A stretch of 64,000 nt of DNA from Fictibacillus terranigra (GTDB lineage: Bacteria > Bacillota > Bacilli > Bacillales > Fictibacillaceae), in assembly GCF_030412265.1 (NCBI RefSeq), contig NZ_JAUHLN010000001.1:620001-684000 (forward strand). Direction: 5' to 3'. Shown here in pieces: positions 52,598 to 61,378 of this stretch. Both the position numbers and the translations under genes were made by a program. The notes under the pieces were generated by a model. It worked only from the letters and a program-made list of their open reading frames with translations. It had not been told where the DNA came from and searched no databases. The number at the start of each line of letters is the position of its first letter. Position 1 is the stretch's first letter.

Positions 52598-53587
52598 TTA
52601 TTCACCTCTCACTGGAAATCCGATCGTATTTGATGGGGCATCCAAGTACCCGAGTAATTCATCGTCCACGGCAAGCAGTGTGATGGAAAATCCGTGCATC
52701 TCTAGTGCTGTCATATAGTTTCCTGTATAGCTGCGCTCTATTTTATAATCTTGCTGTTCCAATTGTTCACTCACATATTTATAGGTCAGATAAAGCTCGG
52801 ACACTGGTGTTCCTCCCATACCGTTCACCATGACGGCGATCCGTTTGTCGGTCACTTCTGAGGTGAGTTTATCCAGCAGCTGAGCGACGATCTCTTTTAC
52901 CGAAGCAATGGGTTTCCGCTCAATGCCTTTCTCTCCATGGATCCCTATACCGATCTCCATTTCATCCTTAGGCAGCTCGAAGCCTGGTTTTCCGCTTTCC
53001 GGCATATAGCAGGGGGAGAGGGCCATTCCGATGGACCGCACTTGGCGAATCGCTTTTTCGGCGACCTGTTTTACCTCTTTTAACGATTTTCCTGAAGCGG
53101 CTGCAGCACCGGCAATTTTATGAACGAACACCGTACCGGCCACACCGCGTCTGTCATCATGGTTTTGGATGGCGATATCATCATTGACGATCACTGTCTC
53201 TACCTGGATGCCTTCGAGCTCTGCCAGTTCCTTGGCCATGTCAAAGTTCATCACATCGCCTGAATAGTTTTTGACGATCAGCAGGACACCAGCACCTCCG
53301 TCTGCCGCCTTGATCCCTTCGAGCACCATGTCCGGTGTCGGGGAGGTGAATATTTCCCCGCAGACCGCCGCACTAAGCATGCCTTCCCCAACATAGCCTG
53401 CATGAGCGGGTTCGTGTCCGCTTCCTCCGCCGGAAACGAGTCCGACCTTTCCTGAAGGGGTACCGCCTTTTCTTTTTATCAGATTTACGCCTTCCACTCT
53501 TTCATAATGACCGGGGTGGGAGCGTACGAGTCCGTCAACGATGTCTGATACGAATTGATTGGGATCCTGCATGAGTTTATCCAACAT
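52598..53587 (-). CDS. dhaK: DhaK, dihydroxyacetone-binding subunit
   Basis: Binds dihydroxyacetone covalently through a histidine. 329 residues: GLVSGGGSGHEPAHAGYVG near 50, NYSGDVMNF, and the hemiaminal His in IGIGIHGEKG near 218. AAGGAGAGATG precedes the start. First gene of the operon, with a CRE-like site about 90 nt upstream. Confidence 0.95.
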   Translation of the reverse strand: MLDKLMQDPNQFVSDIVDGLVRSHPGHYERVEGVNLIKRKGGTPSGKVGLVSGGGSGHEPAHAGYVGEGMLSAAVCGEIFTSPTPDMVLEGIKAADGGAGVLLIVKNYSGDVMNFDMAKELAELEGIQVETVIVNDDIAIQNHDDRRGVAGTVFVHKIAGAAAASGKSLKEVKQVAEKAIRQVRSIGMALSPCYMPESGKPGFELPKDEMEIGIGIHGEKGIERKPIASVKEIVAQLLDKLTSEVTDKRIAVMVNGMGGTPVSELYLTYKYVSEQLEQQDYKIERSYTGNYMTALEMHGFSITLLAVDDELLGYLDAPSNTIGFPVRGE

Positions 53588-53673
53588 TCATCTCTCCTTA
53601 TCTGCTTGAAATCGAGTACGGATAAGAACCCGTTACTATAACTTTCGCCTGAAATCTAGAAAACTGTCAAGGA

Positions 53674-53688
53674 ATTAAAACGCTTTCT
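53674..53688 (-). promoter_or_regulatory. CRE-like site upstream of dhaK
   Basis: ATTAAAACGCTTTCT fits the loose CRE consensus WTGNAANCGNWNNCW except for T in place of the first G. It suggests CcpA control of glycerol/dihydroxyacetone use. Confidence 0.45.
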
Positions 53689-53759
53689 TATTATTCCCCG
53701 CGCCTTTTTGTTTGAATCATAGAAAAGCTTCAGGGTGAAATTAGTCGGTGTTATCCGCA

Positions 53760-54350
53760 TCATCCGTTTGCAATTACCGGATCATCAAGCGCGGCATGTA
53801 CGCCCCAATAATAAAATAGGAGAGAGACCCGCCACGAGGGTGTCCCAAGGGGCATGGATTAAATGATCGGTTTTTGCTCCAGGTCCGTAGCTTCCGGCAT
53901 AGGACATGGCGAGCAGAAATAAATAGTAGATAATGAGCCACCATCCGGATTTTAGGTGGAGCTTAACTATTTCTTTCGTATGCGATGGTTCACGATAGGC
54001 AAAAACGAAATATAGAATAAGAGACAGGATGGTGATCGGTATGATGAACGAAACGACCTTCCATTTGCTCCAATAGATGACGAGTGTCGCACCGACAAAA
54101 GCGAGCGGTGTGACGATTTTGGCCGCACGGAGCAGGAATGGGCGTTCCAGCTTTGGTACTTTATGGCGAAGGGACATTAAAGAGACCGGCCCGACGATGA
54201 AGGTTAGCGCTTTTAACGAGGTGCTGGCGTCCACTAAATCTGCCCATGCCTGGAATCGGTATGGCAGCATCCAAATGATGGCCAGGACAAGAGCGAGCCA
54301 AAGGGCAGTTCTGCCGCCTTTAAAAGCACCTCCTTATTCGTTCACTTTGT
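53760..54350 (-). pseudogene. Truncated and frameshifted APC-family permease
   Basis: Only the C-terminal part of an amino-acid permease remains. Reading from about 54350: KGGRTALWLALVLAIIWMLP, then LPYRFQAWADLV, SLKALTFIVGPVSLMSLR, RPFLLRAAKIVTPLAFVG and VIYWSKWKVVSFI, which are APC C-terminal membrane segments. No start codon precedes the first of them. Near 53825 (CT repeats) the frame shifts: the open frame ends ...GLSPILLLGRTCRA at 53785, while the other frame continues LFYYWGVHAALDDPVIANG to 53760, the normal family ending. Non-functional as it stands. Confidence 0.85.
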
Positions 54351-54410
54351 GTACAAGTATAGTTAAATTTCCCTGAAATTCTCCCGTATAAACCGCGGCA
54401 AAAATAAAAA

Positions 54411-54443
54411 CCAGTTCTTTCAGGTTTTGACCTGAGAAACTGG
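54411..54443. terminator. Bidirectional terminator downstream of tnrA
   Basis: CCAGTT...CAGGT pairs with ACCTG...AACTGG (about 14 bp with one mismatch); AAAAATAAAAA lies on the left and TTCTTTTCT on the right. Confidence 0.75.
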
Positions 54444-54451
54444 CTTCTTTT

Positions 54452-54781
54452 CTACCTTTTTATCATATTGAAATGCGCGTTCAGCTGCCCCCTGATCATC
54501 GTATCCCGCAACTGCTCTTTTCTTGTTCGTTCCTCTGCTTTTTTCAGCTCCTTTCTGATCTCATGCGTCTGAACCCCGTCTTCTCTCTTGTCTGCTATGC
54601 TCATCAGCATCTCCACATCTGAAAAGGAATACTTGCGTGTGCCTTTTTCTGTCCGGGCAGGAAAGATTAAATTCCGCTCCTCATAATACCGGATCTGCCT
54701 GACCGATAACCCCGTTAATTCTTTAACCGTGCCGATGGAAATCACTTTTTTCTCTTTATATGATGAACTCTCATTAGACAC
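54452..54781 (-). CDS. tnrA: TnrA, nitrogen-limitation regulator (MerR family)
   Basis: Global regulator active under nitrogen limitation, silenced by feedback-inhibited glutamine synthetase. 109 residues: MerR helix-turn-helix ([20 protein letters not shown] and [19 protein letters not shown]), the [15 protein letters not shown] helix, and the C-terminal [12 protein letters not shown] tail that contacts glutamine synthetase in B. subtilis TnrA (GQLNAHF is conserved). GTG 54781 follows AGGAG by 8 nt; in-frame ATGs 54790/54787 lie too close. A perfect TnrA box upstream predicts autoregulation. Confidence 0.92.
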   Translation of the reverse strand: MSNESSSYKEKKVISIGTVKELTGLSVRQIRYYEERNLIFPARTEKGTRKYSFSDVEMLMSIADKREDGVQTHEIRKELKKAEERTRKEQLRDTMIRGQLNAHFNMIKR

Positions 54782-54860
54782 CCACATCACTCCTTTGTCA
54801 GTGGTGGCACGAAGTTCTTTCCATTACTATAATGTTTTCTTACGCTAAAGAAAAGGAGTA

Positions 54861-54877
54861 TGTTAGATTTTCTCACA
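54861..54877 (-). promoter_or_regulatory. TnrA box upstream of tnrA
   Basis: TGTTAGATTTTCTCACA matches TGTNA-N7-TNACA at all fixed positions, about 80 nt from the tnrA start. Confidence 0.8.
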
Positions 54878-54903
54878 TGAGTTTTTGCCATCTGAAAAAA
54901 GTG

Positions 54904-54955
54904 CGTAAGGTAATCTTACAGGTTAGGGGATTTTCCTGTTTTCCTTTTTTATAAT
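54904..54955 (+). promoter_or_regulatory. TnrA box and -10 box of the lrgAB-like operon
   Basis: CGTAAGGTAATCTTACA (54904-54920) has one mismatch to the TnrA consensus. A TATAAT -10 lies at 54950-54955. The box centre is about 50 nt before the predicted start of transcription, the spacing known for TnrA-activated genes such as nrgA. Confidence 0.65.
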
Positions 54956-54991
54956 AGCCTTAACATTTCCGGGTAACTGAGGAGGGATCGC

Positions 54992-55354
54992 GTGAAGACA
55001 TTGCTTTGGCAGTTTGGGATCATCCTTATGGCCTTAGGAGCCGGTAACGCAGCGTCGGCGTTCTTTCATCTGCCGCTGCCGGGAAGCATCATCGGGATGT
55101 TTTTGCTGTTAGCTGGCCTTCTCACAGGGATTGTCAAACTGGAATGGGTGGAAGGTGCCGCGAACTATCATCTCCGGCACATGACGCTCTTGTTTATCCC
55201 GCCGGTTGTAGGTCTCTTTTTGAACTGGGGAACCGTTCATGTCCAGATATGGAAGGCCCTGATCGTGCTTTCATTGAGCAGTTTATGTATTTTGCTTGGC
55301 ACAGGATTTTCTGTTGAATATTACGAAAAACGAAAGAGGAGGAGAGATTCATGA
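54992..55354 (+). CDS. CidA/LrgA family membrane protein
   Basis: Small (120-residue) protein with four hydrophobic segments of the holin-like CidA/LrgA family: LPLPGSIIGMFLLLAGLLTG and LLFIPPVVGLFLNW are the family markers. These proteins act with LrgB partners in murein hydrolase control or in export of pyruvate or other small acids. GTG 54992 has GAGGGA upstream. It overlaps the LrgB-like gene by 4 nt and sits behind a TnrA box. Confidence 0.88.
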   Translation: MKTLLWQFGIILMALGAGNAASAFFHLPLPGSIIGMFLLLAGLLTGIVKLEWVEGAANYHLRHMTLLFIPPVVGLFLNWGTVHVQIWKALIVLSLSSLCILLGTGFSVEYYEKRKRRRDS

Positions 55355-56052
55355 GCATGATGTTAGGGAACGCCATGATGAGTATTGTAACGACCGGCCT
55401 TGCGTATGCTTTTGGCCTTAAAGTCTACCGCAGAAGCAATCACAATGTCTGGCTCAATCCGTTATATACGGTCACGCTGCTTCTGTTTCTCCTGCTGCCT
55501 TTTCTTCATATGGATGTAAAAACATATGAACAAGGAAGCAGCATCTTTTCCATTCTTCTTCAAACAGGCATAGTCTCGCTTGCTATTCCTGTTTATAAAC
55601 AATATCCGCTCATTAAAAAAAATATAAAGAAGATTACGGTGGGGATTGTCAGCGGGGGAATAGCTGGAGTAGCTTCTGCTGGCGCATTCGCTGTTCTGCT
55701 CGGCTTTAAAGGGAACGTGGTCGCTTCCATGCTTCCAAAAGCAGCCACGCTGCCGGTAGCGCTGTCTGTCTCAGATACATTGGGAGGAACGTCTTCTTTG
55801 ACGATTTTATTTGTGCTGGTTTCTGCATTATTCTCCCTCATCGTCGGTCCCCGGGTGCTTGACCGATGCAACATTAAAAGTAAAACAGCCCGCGGACTCG
55901 CGATGGGGATTTCCGCACAGGCGCTCGGAGCGAACCGGTCGTTTCAGTGGGGAGAAGAAGAAGGTGCCATGGGAAGCGTCGGCATGACGACAACTGCCAT
56001 TCTGGTTTCGGTTTTCATTCCAGCGGGCATGATAATAACGGCGTATTTATAA
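55351..56052 (+). CDS. CidB/LrgB family membrane protein
   Basis: 233 residues, about 6-7 hydrophobic segments, partner of the preceding gene. Family markers: GIVSGGIAGVASAGAFAVLL, LPKAATLPVALSVSDTLGGT, GLAMGISAQALGANRSFQWG and GAMGSVGMTTTAILVS. Coupled to the LrgA-like gene by overlapping ATGA. Confidence 0.9.
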   Translation: MSMMLGNAMMSIVTTGLAYAFGLKVYRRSNHNVWLNPLYTVTLLLFLLLPFLHMDVKTYEQGSSIFSILLQTGIVSLAIPVYKQYPLIKKNIKKITVGIVSGGIAGVASAGAFAVLLGFKGNVVASMLPKAATLPVALSVSDTLGGTSSLTILFVLVSALFSLIVGPRVLDRCNIKSKTARGLAMGISAQALGANRSFQWGEEEGAMGSVGMTTTAILVSVFIPAGMIITAYL

Positions 56053-56071
56053 AAGGAGGGGATCATTCAGC

Positions 56072-56239
56072 ATGGAACAGAAAAAACAGACCCTGATCAC
56101 AAAGCTGATCGATGCAGGCTACTATAAATCAGAGAACGGCCACCTGCACGAACTGAGCATAGAAGAGCTCTTAAAGGAATACCAGACAATCAAGCTGATC
56201 GATGGTGGTGCCAGGCACCGCCATTACACAAGTATGTAA
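56072..56239 (+). CDS. Fbp-like small protein whose C-terminus is repeat-encoded
   Basis: 55 residues. AAAAGGAGGGG precedes the ATG. The core ITKLIDAGYYKSENGHLHEL followed by SIEELLKEY matches the Fur-regulated basic protein family (FbpA/B/C-like). The last 11 residues (GARHRHYTSM region) and the stop codon lie inside the 50-bp repeat at 56207, so the repeat has replaced or extended the original end. No Fur box is evident; it lies 19 nt after the lrgB-like gene and may be cotranscribed. Confidence 0.65.
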   Translation: MEQKKQTLITKLIDAGYYKSENGHLHELSIEELLKEYQTIKLIDGGARHRHYTSM

Positions 56240-56256
56240 TCGCGGTGCCTGGCACC
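56207..56256 (+). repeat. 50-bp palindromic repeat, copy 4
   Basis: GGTGCCAGGCACC, TTACACAAGTATGTAA centre, GGTGCCTGGCACC. It overlaps the 3' end of the Fbp-like gene and abuts a long terminator hairpin. Confidence 0.92.
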
Positions 56257-56302
56257 CCATGATAAAAACACCTTCCTCTCAGAAGGTGTTTTTATCATGG
56301 GG
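56255..56302. terminator. 21-bp perfect hairpin after the Fbp-like gene
   Basis: The 21-nt arm at 56255-56275 is fully complementary to 56282-56302, loop CTCTCA. The stem includes AAAAACACCTTC / GAAGGTGTTTTT, a terminator-like A/T pair. The 270 nt beyond contain no supported gene until the MFS remnant. Confidence 0.8.
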
Positions 56303-56576
56303 TTTATTAAATAAAACAGTGAATATTTAATAAATGATTTTATTAACATGGTTAAAATACAAAAAAAGAACTAGATTACCATAATAATCGTTCATAAAGA
56401 ATTATCGTATGGAATGAAAAAACCAAATAGAGATGGAAACAACCATAAAGGAGGAAGAGAAAGGGGAGAAAACTAATTTTTGAGCAAAAAGTGCCGAATC
56501 GAGGGTTCCCTTTAGACGGGTAGAAGGGAAATCGCAATAAGGGCTCTGTTGCGCCTCATGAAGGGCCGAATTTCCG

Positions 56577-56840
56577 TTGGAAGACAAATCCAGATTCGCT
56601 TGTGAATGGCGTTCCGGAATAATCATCCGCGGTCATGGCTACAGGCGGAGTAAATGGGAAACACAAGCTCATCTGATCATGGAAGCCTCCATCCAAGGGG
56701 TTAATGACTCATACTTGGTGATTTTAATCATCGGCATCCTTTTTTTCCTTCTCGCCTTCTTTATTAAACGCGTGGATCAAGCTCCCGAAATAAAGTCATC
56801 AAACATTCACCTGGACAAAGCAGTCATCGTAAAAGCTTGA
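56577..56840 (+). pseudogene. C-terminal remnant of an MFS-type transporter
   Basis: The frame ends with GVNDSYLVILIIGILFFLLAFFIKRVDQ, split here as a last transmembrane segment and basic tail typical of the 14-segment EmrB/QacA-like exporters. Upstream residues do not look membrane-like and no ribosome site is seen. The rest of the transporter is missing, so I treat it as a remnant from about 56650 onward. Confidence 0.5.
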
Positions 56841-57015
56841 TTCAATACGTGGCTTTTTTTAAGAATATCTATCTAATGAAAACCGCATGGATTTGGGCGG
56901 TTTTCCTTTTGGGTCTGTAACTTTTTCCACTTTGGTTCGTATATGTGGTATGGTTTGTTTAGATGAACTTACAGATTCTTACTTCTTGCCGCATAGATTA
57001 TTGGAGGAATGATGA

Positions 57016-58263
57016 ATGGCTGAAAGAGCTGAGAAGAAGAACCAGTCTAAGTTCTGGACGGTTCTTGCCGCAATCGGTGTGTTTTTGCTTGGAAAATTAA
57101 AATGGGTTTTTGGATTATTAAAACTGGGAAAATTTGCGACGCTTATCTCCATGATCGTGTCCCTCGGTGCGTATGCCGTTTTTTATGGATGGAAATTTGC
57201 TGTAGCTCTCGTGTACCTGCTATTTGTTCATGAGATGGGCCACCTGGTGGCGATGAAACGAAAGGGTATACCGACATCTCCAGCCATTTTTATCCCGTTC
57301 ATGGGTGCGGTTGTTGGGATGAAGGAAATGCCGAAGAACGCGAAGGATGAGGCATTTGTGGCCTATGCTGGTCCGCTGTTCGGCTTGCTGTCGTTTTTGC
57401 CGGCCGTTTATTTGTATGAGACTCAAGGGTCTCCGTTCTGGGGGCTGGTCGTCTTTCTTGGCGCCATGCTGAACTTGTTTAATCTGTTTCCGGTATCTCC
57501 GCTGGACGGCGGCCGGATTGTTGGAGTCCTCTCTACAAAATTATGGCTGATCGGGCTCATTTGTATGATCCCGTATATGTTTATTTCACCCGATCCGATC
57601 ATCTTTTTAATCTTCTTGTTCGGAATCGCTACTTGGTGGAAACGGGTACGTGAGGATTATGTTCTTCAGGAGAGCAGCCAGGCACTGGAAATCTACCGTA
57701 AAGAGGAAGAAAAGGTCCATTCCCTTGTGAAGGAAATGGACGAATACAGGGAGCTCCCTAATTTTCCGTATATCGTCGACACATTTATCGATGAGGGAAG
57801 GGTGAAGCAGGAGCGGTTGATGCGCCAGGTTCCTGCCGGATGGAATATTCCTTTCTTCCATGATAAGAAACGGCTGAAAAAAGCCGCCTTGCTGACAAAG
57901 CTGGAACTCCTCGCAAAGCGGGAGAAATGGTTCCTCTTTATTTTTAAAGAGGAAGTGATGAAAGAACGGGAGAAAGCACGGCTCCTCTCTGAAAGAGCCA
58001 TTGATACCGAAGAAGATGATCATTGGGAAGAACCGGAGGCCGGCCGTCCTGAACGGGTCGTTGAAGCATACCTATCTGCTGTAAGAGATGAAGCGGATAA
58101 ACAGCAGGAAGAAGTCGGCCGACGTAAAAACTATTACGTCGCGAACATGAAAACGAAAATTACAGTGCTGATCCTGTATCTTGCACTTGCTGGTGTATTG
58201 TCCTACTTTGCCGTATACGGTCATACCATCATGGAAGTCCACCGCGAGCTGTTGACGAGATAG
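57016..58263 (+). CDS. Site-2-protease-like M50 membrane metalloprotease
   Basis: Predicted intramembrane zinc protease. 415 residues: metal-binding HEMGH at 72-76 inside a hydrophobic segment (VYLLFVHEMGHLVAM), the third ligand region NLFPVSPLDGGRI near 160, about six hydrophobic segments, a long soluble middle (about 225-370) rich in charged residues, and one C-terminal membrane segment. The soluble domain makes it longer than SpoIVFB-type enzymes. Substrate unknown. TGGAGGAATGATG precedes the start. Confidence 0.85.
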   Translation: MAERAEKKNQSKFWTVLAAIGVFLLGKLKWVFGLLKLGKFATLISMIVSLGAYAVFYGWKFAVALVYLLFVHEMGHLVAMKRKGIPTSPAIFIPFMGAVVGMKEMPKNAKDEAFVAYAGPLFGLLSFLPAVYLYETQGSPFWGLVVFLGAMLNLFNLFPVSPLDGGRIVGVLSTKLWLIGLICMIPYMFISPDPIIFLIFLFGIATWWKRVREDYVLQESSQALEIYRKEEEKVHSLVKEMDEYRELPNFPYIVDTFIDEGRVKQERLMRQVPAGWNIPFFHDKKRLKKAALLTKLELLAKREKWFLFIFKEEVMKEREKARLLSERAIDTEEDDHWEEPEAGRPERVVEAYLSAVRDEADKQQEEVGRRKNYYVANMKTKITVLILYLALAGVLSYFAVYGHTIMEVHRELLTR

Positions 58264-58273
58264 GCCTTTTTTA

Positions 58274-58323
58274 GGTGCCAGGCAACGCCATTACACACTT
58301 GTGTAAACGCGGTGCCTGGCACC
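58274..58323 (+). repeat. 50-bp palindromic repeat, copy 5
   Basis: Left arm GGTGCCAGGCAAC carries one change; centre TTACACACTTGTGTAA; right arm GGTGCCTGGCACC, then CTTTTTATT. Ten nucleotides after the M50 protease stop. Confidence 0.9.
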
Positions 58324-58356
58324 CTTTTTATTTAATAAATGCTCTGAATTTTCATA

Positions 58357-58382
58357 TAAACTTTACCTCTAGCAGCCGATAA
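58357..58382 (+). promoter_or_regulatory. Sigma-D promoter of the chemoreceptor gene
   Basis: TAAA (58357-58360), 14 nt, GCCGATAA (58375-58382): one mismatch in the -10, spacing one below ideal. Confidence 0.75.
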
Positions 58383-58424
58383 AAAGGAAAACAAAACTAT
58401 CTGCAGCTTTAGGGGGATCAGAGG

Positions 58425-60437
58425 ATGTTTAAAAAATTACAGTCTAAACTAATGGTATCCATCGGTATATTAGTAGCATTATCGCTAATCACCGTTTCTT
58501 TGTTTACCTACCGGCAAACGAGCGGGGAAATGCAATCCAGTATTGAACAACAGGCAACGGGGGTTACCGGTCATTTAAAGAAAACAACTGAAATGTATCT
58601 GACACTATATGGGGATACCATTGAACGCTACAGCCGTGACAGCAGGGTAATCAGTTATCTTCAAACCTTGGAAAAAGATGAAAAGAAAGGCCTGGGTCAA
58701 AAGTGGCCATTGGTAGACGATGATTATCAAACTTTTCTTCAATTGAATAAAAACGCAGCCGTTTTATATGTCGGGGCTGCAACAAAGCAATTTAAAACGA
58801 CGCCTAAAATTGATCTGCCGCCTGGATTTGATCCAACATCGCGGCCATGGTATCAGAAGGCTGTGAAACAGCCGGATCAAATTTTATGGACGGACCCCTA
58901 TATTGACGCAAGCTCGGGAGAATATGTAGTGACAGTCGCCAAAAGTATTGTTGAGCCTGGAAGCAGCAGGGTCCTGGGAGTACTTGGGCTTGATTTAAGC
59001 TTGGCTGGTTTATCCAAGATAATCAATGAAACCAATGTCGGGTATAAAGGGTATCCCATACTTTTGGATGGGAAAGGTATTGCTTTAGTTCATCCGGCAC
59101 AGCAAAAGAAAAACCTTTCTAAAACAAGTTATGTAAAGAAGGTTTTGGGAAGCCATGACGGATTGGTTCATTACACAGGCAAAAGCAGCAAGTATTACCT
59201 GTTTTATCAGACGATCGATAAAACCCATTGGAAAATAGGAGTCGTATACGACCAAAAGGTATTAATGGCCGGTGCTGCTAAGCAAGGGAAAATCATGCTG
59301 TTGATTACGGTGCTATCCGTTATTGCTTCGTTGATCGTTACGTATTTTCTTTCGCGCAGCATCGCTAGACCGATAATTGAAATGCGAAATAAAATGGAAC
59401 TGGTTGCTGAAGGGAACCTGACGATAAAATTGCAGGAAAAAGGAAGAGATGAGATTGCTCAATTAACCGTTCATTTCAACAAAATGGTGGATGATATAAG
59501 AAGATTGATCAGTTCAGTGGAAACTTCCATTTTCCAAGTGACCGATTCAGCGTCAAATCTAACCGCTGTCGCTGAAGAGACGATAGCTACTAGTGATGAA
59601 GTGGCTACTGCCGTGACAGAAATTGCTGCAGGGGCAACGAAGCAGGCCGAGGATGCAGAAGAAACCAATAACAGGACACTTGAACTGTCAAACCATATAC
59701 AAGAGCTTCATAGCCAGACAGACAAGATGCTGGGCTTATCCGATCAGGCTTTTGAAGCGAATCAGACAGGAATAGCCAAGATCACCCTGCTGGATGAAAA
59801 ATCGAAAGAGACGGGCAGCGTGCTAGAAACCATAGGCATCGTTATCGGTGGGCTTTCGGAAAAAGTACAGGAAATCGAAGAAGTGGTCCAAACCATCACG
59901 GACATATCCAATCAAACGAATCTGCTCGCCCTCAACGCCAGCATAGAAGCTGCGAGAGCTGGTGAAAGCGGCAAAGGGTTTGCCGTTGTAGCAAATGAAG
60001 TAAGAAAACTTGCTGAGCAATCCAAACACGCAACGGAACGTATCCGACGAACGATTGAAGGGATTGAGACTGAGACAGAACGTGCAGTAAAAGAGATGGA
60101 GAACACAAGAAATATCTCTGTTGAGCAAAAAGAGAGTGTGAAGAACACCATTCAGGCTTTTCGCCTTATTTCAAGTACGGTCCTGCAAATTGTTGAATCC
60201 ATTTCCGGCGTTAAAAAAGAGGTTGAATTTGTTCGATCCTTTAAGGAAGAAGTTGTAGCATCCATTCAAAATATCGCAGCGGTAGCGGAACAATCTGCAG
60301 CCGCCTCACAACAAGTCAGCGCTTCAACGGATGAGCAATTACGCGCGCTTGACAGTGTGGCTCAATCAGCAAATGAACTGAACGCGGCGAGCAGCCATTT
60401 ACAGGATCAGATCAAACACTTTAGCCTCGCACCGTAA
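58425..60437 (+). CDS. Methyl-accepting chemotaxis protein (dCACHE sensor)
   Basis: Transmembrane chemoreceptor. 670 residues: TM1 about 10-30, periplasm-side (extracellular) double-CACHE sensor about 35-280 with [20 protein letters not shown] and [13 protein letters not shown]2 about 288-308, HAMP linker, and the signalling tip [20 protein letters not shown] followed by [18 protein letters not shown]. Methylation helices flank the tip. The DPYID-type segment suggests an amino-acid or organic-acid ligand. AGGGGGATCAG precedes the ATG; a sigma-D promoter lies upstream. Confidence 0.93.
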   Translation: MFKKLQSKLMVSIGILVALSLITVSLFTYRQTSGEMQSSIEQQATGVTGHLKKTTEMYLTLYGDTIERYSRDSRVISYLQTLEKDEKKGLGQKWPLVDDDYQTFLQLNKNAAVLYVGAATKQFKTTPKIDLPPGFDPTSRPWYQKAVKQPDQILWTDPYIDASSGEYVVTVAKSIVEPGSSRVLGVLGLDLSLAGLSKIINETNVGYKGYPILLDGKGIALVHPAQQKKNLSKTSYVKKVLGSHDGLVHYTGKSSKYYLFYQTIDKTHWKIGVVYDQKVLMAGAAKQGKIMLLITVLSVIASLIVTYFLSRSIARPIIEMRNKMELVAEGNLTIKLQEKGRDEIAQLTVHFNKMVDDIRRLISSVETSIFQVTDSASNLTAVAEETIATSDEVATAVTEIAAGATKQAEDAEETNNRTLELSNHIQELHSQTDKMLGLSDQAFEANQTGIAKITLLDEKSKETGSVLETIGIVIGGLSEKVQEIEEVVQTITDISNQTNLLALNASIEAARAGESGKGFAVVANEVRKLAEQSKHATERIRRTIEGIETETERAVKEMENTRNISVEQKESVKNTIQAFRLISSTVLQIVESISGVKKEVEFVRSFKEEVVASIQNIAAVAEQSAAASQQVSASTDEQLRALDSVAQSANELNAASSHLQDQIKHFSLAP

Positions 60438-60455
60438 ATCATCGGATTTCAATAC

Positions 60456-60492
60456 GAAGCACAGCCTTTACACCGTGTAAAGGCTGTGCTTC
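60456..60492. terminator. 17-bp perfect bidirectional terminator
   Basis: GAAGCACAGCCTTTACA and TGTAAAGGCTGTGCTTC around CCG, then ATTTTCATTT, between the convergent chemoreceptor and yqhV genes. Confidence 0.85.
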
Positions 60493-60496
60493 ATTT

Positions 60497-60769
60497 TCAT
60501 TTCCTAATCCCATATACAATCAGCCCAAGACCAGCCAGCACCCATAACAGCTTTCCAGTACTGATCTTCGCGGTAATGCCGACAAGACCCAAGGACATGG
60601 TAGAGAAAAAAATGATCGGACCGATAATGGACAAGGTGGAATTGATCAGCAGTGCTTTTTCAACCGAATTAAAGCGAAGCATTAAAAATGCAGCAGATAC
60701 CTCACACAGGCCGGACACCATTCGAATCAGAGCCATTCCAAGAACAACCTTCTCAAACACCTGAAACAT
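60497..60769 (-). CDS. yqhV: YqhV-like membrane protein (DUF2619)
   Basis: 90 residues, three hydrophobic segments: VLGMALIRMVSGLCEVSAAF, LLINSTLSIIGPIIFFSTMS and ISTGKLLWVLAGLGLIVYG. The pattern MLRFN...KALLINSTL...ISTGKLLW matches B. subtilis YqhV, a protein of unknown function. GGGGGTTG lies before the ATG. Repeat copy 6 lies about 20 nt upstream of the start. Confidence 0.85.
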   Translation of the reverse strand: MFQVFEKVVLGMALIRMVSGLCEVSAAFLMLRFNSVEKALLINSTLSIIGPIIFFSTMSLGLVGITAKISTGKLLWVLAGLGLIVYGIRK

Positions 60770-60787
60770 CTATTCAACCCCCATGCG

Positions 60788-60837
60788 GGTGCCAGGCACC
60801 TAGATTACACACATATGTAAAAGCGGTGCCTGGCACC
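60788..60837 (+). repeat. 50-bp palindromic repeat, copy 6
   Basis: GGTGCCAGGCACC, TTACACACATATGTAA centre, GGTGCCTGGCACC. It lies 5' of yqhV rather than 3' of a gene, so not all copies can be terminators. Confidence 0.92.
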
Positions 60838-61018
60838 GCCTGCTCCATACAATATATGTTGTCCACCCCAAAGTAGAAGTGAATAATAATTGATTGGTTC
60901 TCTTGTCCGGAACAGGTGTACCATTACAAAATGGCACGTATTTATTTAGTATTTTACAAGAATTTTTGCTGAAAAAGATTATTCGACAAAACTTCTCAAT
61001 ATTCGCTAAATGAAGAGT

Positions 61019-61047
61019 TTGACAACAAATTTTTAAATGTGTAATAC
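61019..61047 (+). promoter_or_regulatory. Sigma-A promoter of the cold-shock gene
   Basis: TTGACA, 17 nt, TAATAC. The -35 is a full match. The leader of about 50 nt before the ATG contains no obvious cold-shock box. Confidence 0.8.
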
Positions 61048-61103
61048 TATGATTGTATAGGGCTCCTATACAGATCGTCATGATGAAGGGATAGTGAAAG
61101 TGC

Positions 61104-61301
61104 ATGCAAGGTAAAGTAAAATGGTTTAATGCAGAAAAAGGGTTTGGCTTTATCGAAAGAGAAGACGGAGATGATGTTTTCGTACACTTCTCAGCTATCA
61201 ACTCTGAAGGTTACAAATCTCTTGATGAAGGCCAAGAAGTTGAGTTTGAAATCGTTGATGGAGCTCGCGGTCCTCAGGCAGCCAACGTAACTAAACTATA
61301 A
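61104..61301 (+). CDS. CspB/CspC-family cold-shock protein
   Basis: 65-residue RNA chaperone: [20 protein letters not shown] with RNP1 (KGFGFI) and RNP2 (VFVHFS), ending [12 protein letters not shown]. Length and sequence fit Bacillus CspB/C/D. Followed by a strong terminator, so monocistronic. Confidence 0.95.
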   Translation: MQGKVKWFNAEKGFGFIEREDGDDVFVHFSAINSEGYKSLDEGQEVEFEIVDGARGPQAANVTKL

Positions 61302-61325
61302 TGTAAACTAGCCGATACATCGGAT

Positions 61326-61358
61326 AATAACCCGGCATTCTTAGAATGCCGGGTTATT
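61326..61358 (+). terminator. Cold-shock gene terminator
   Basis: AATAACCCGGCATTC and GAATGCCGGGTTATT form a 15-bp perfect stem with loop TTA, followed by TATGTTTTTATT. Confidence 0.92.
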
Positions 61359-61378
61359 TATGTTTTTATTGTGTAATG

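Noticed and set aside
56402-56626. A 74-codon gene on the minus strand
   Set aside because: Low-complexity composition, no ribosome site, overlaps repeat-like intergenic sequence.
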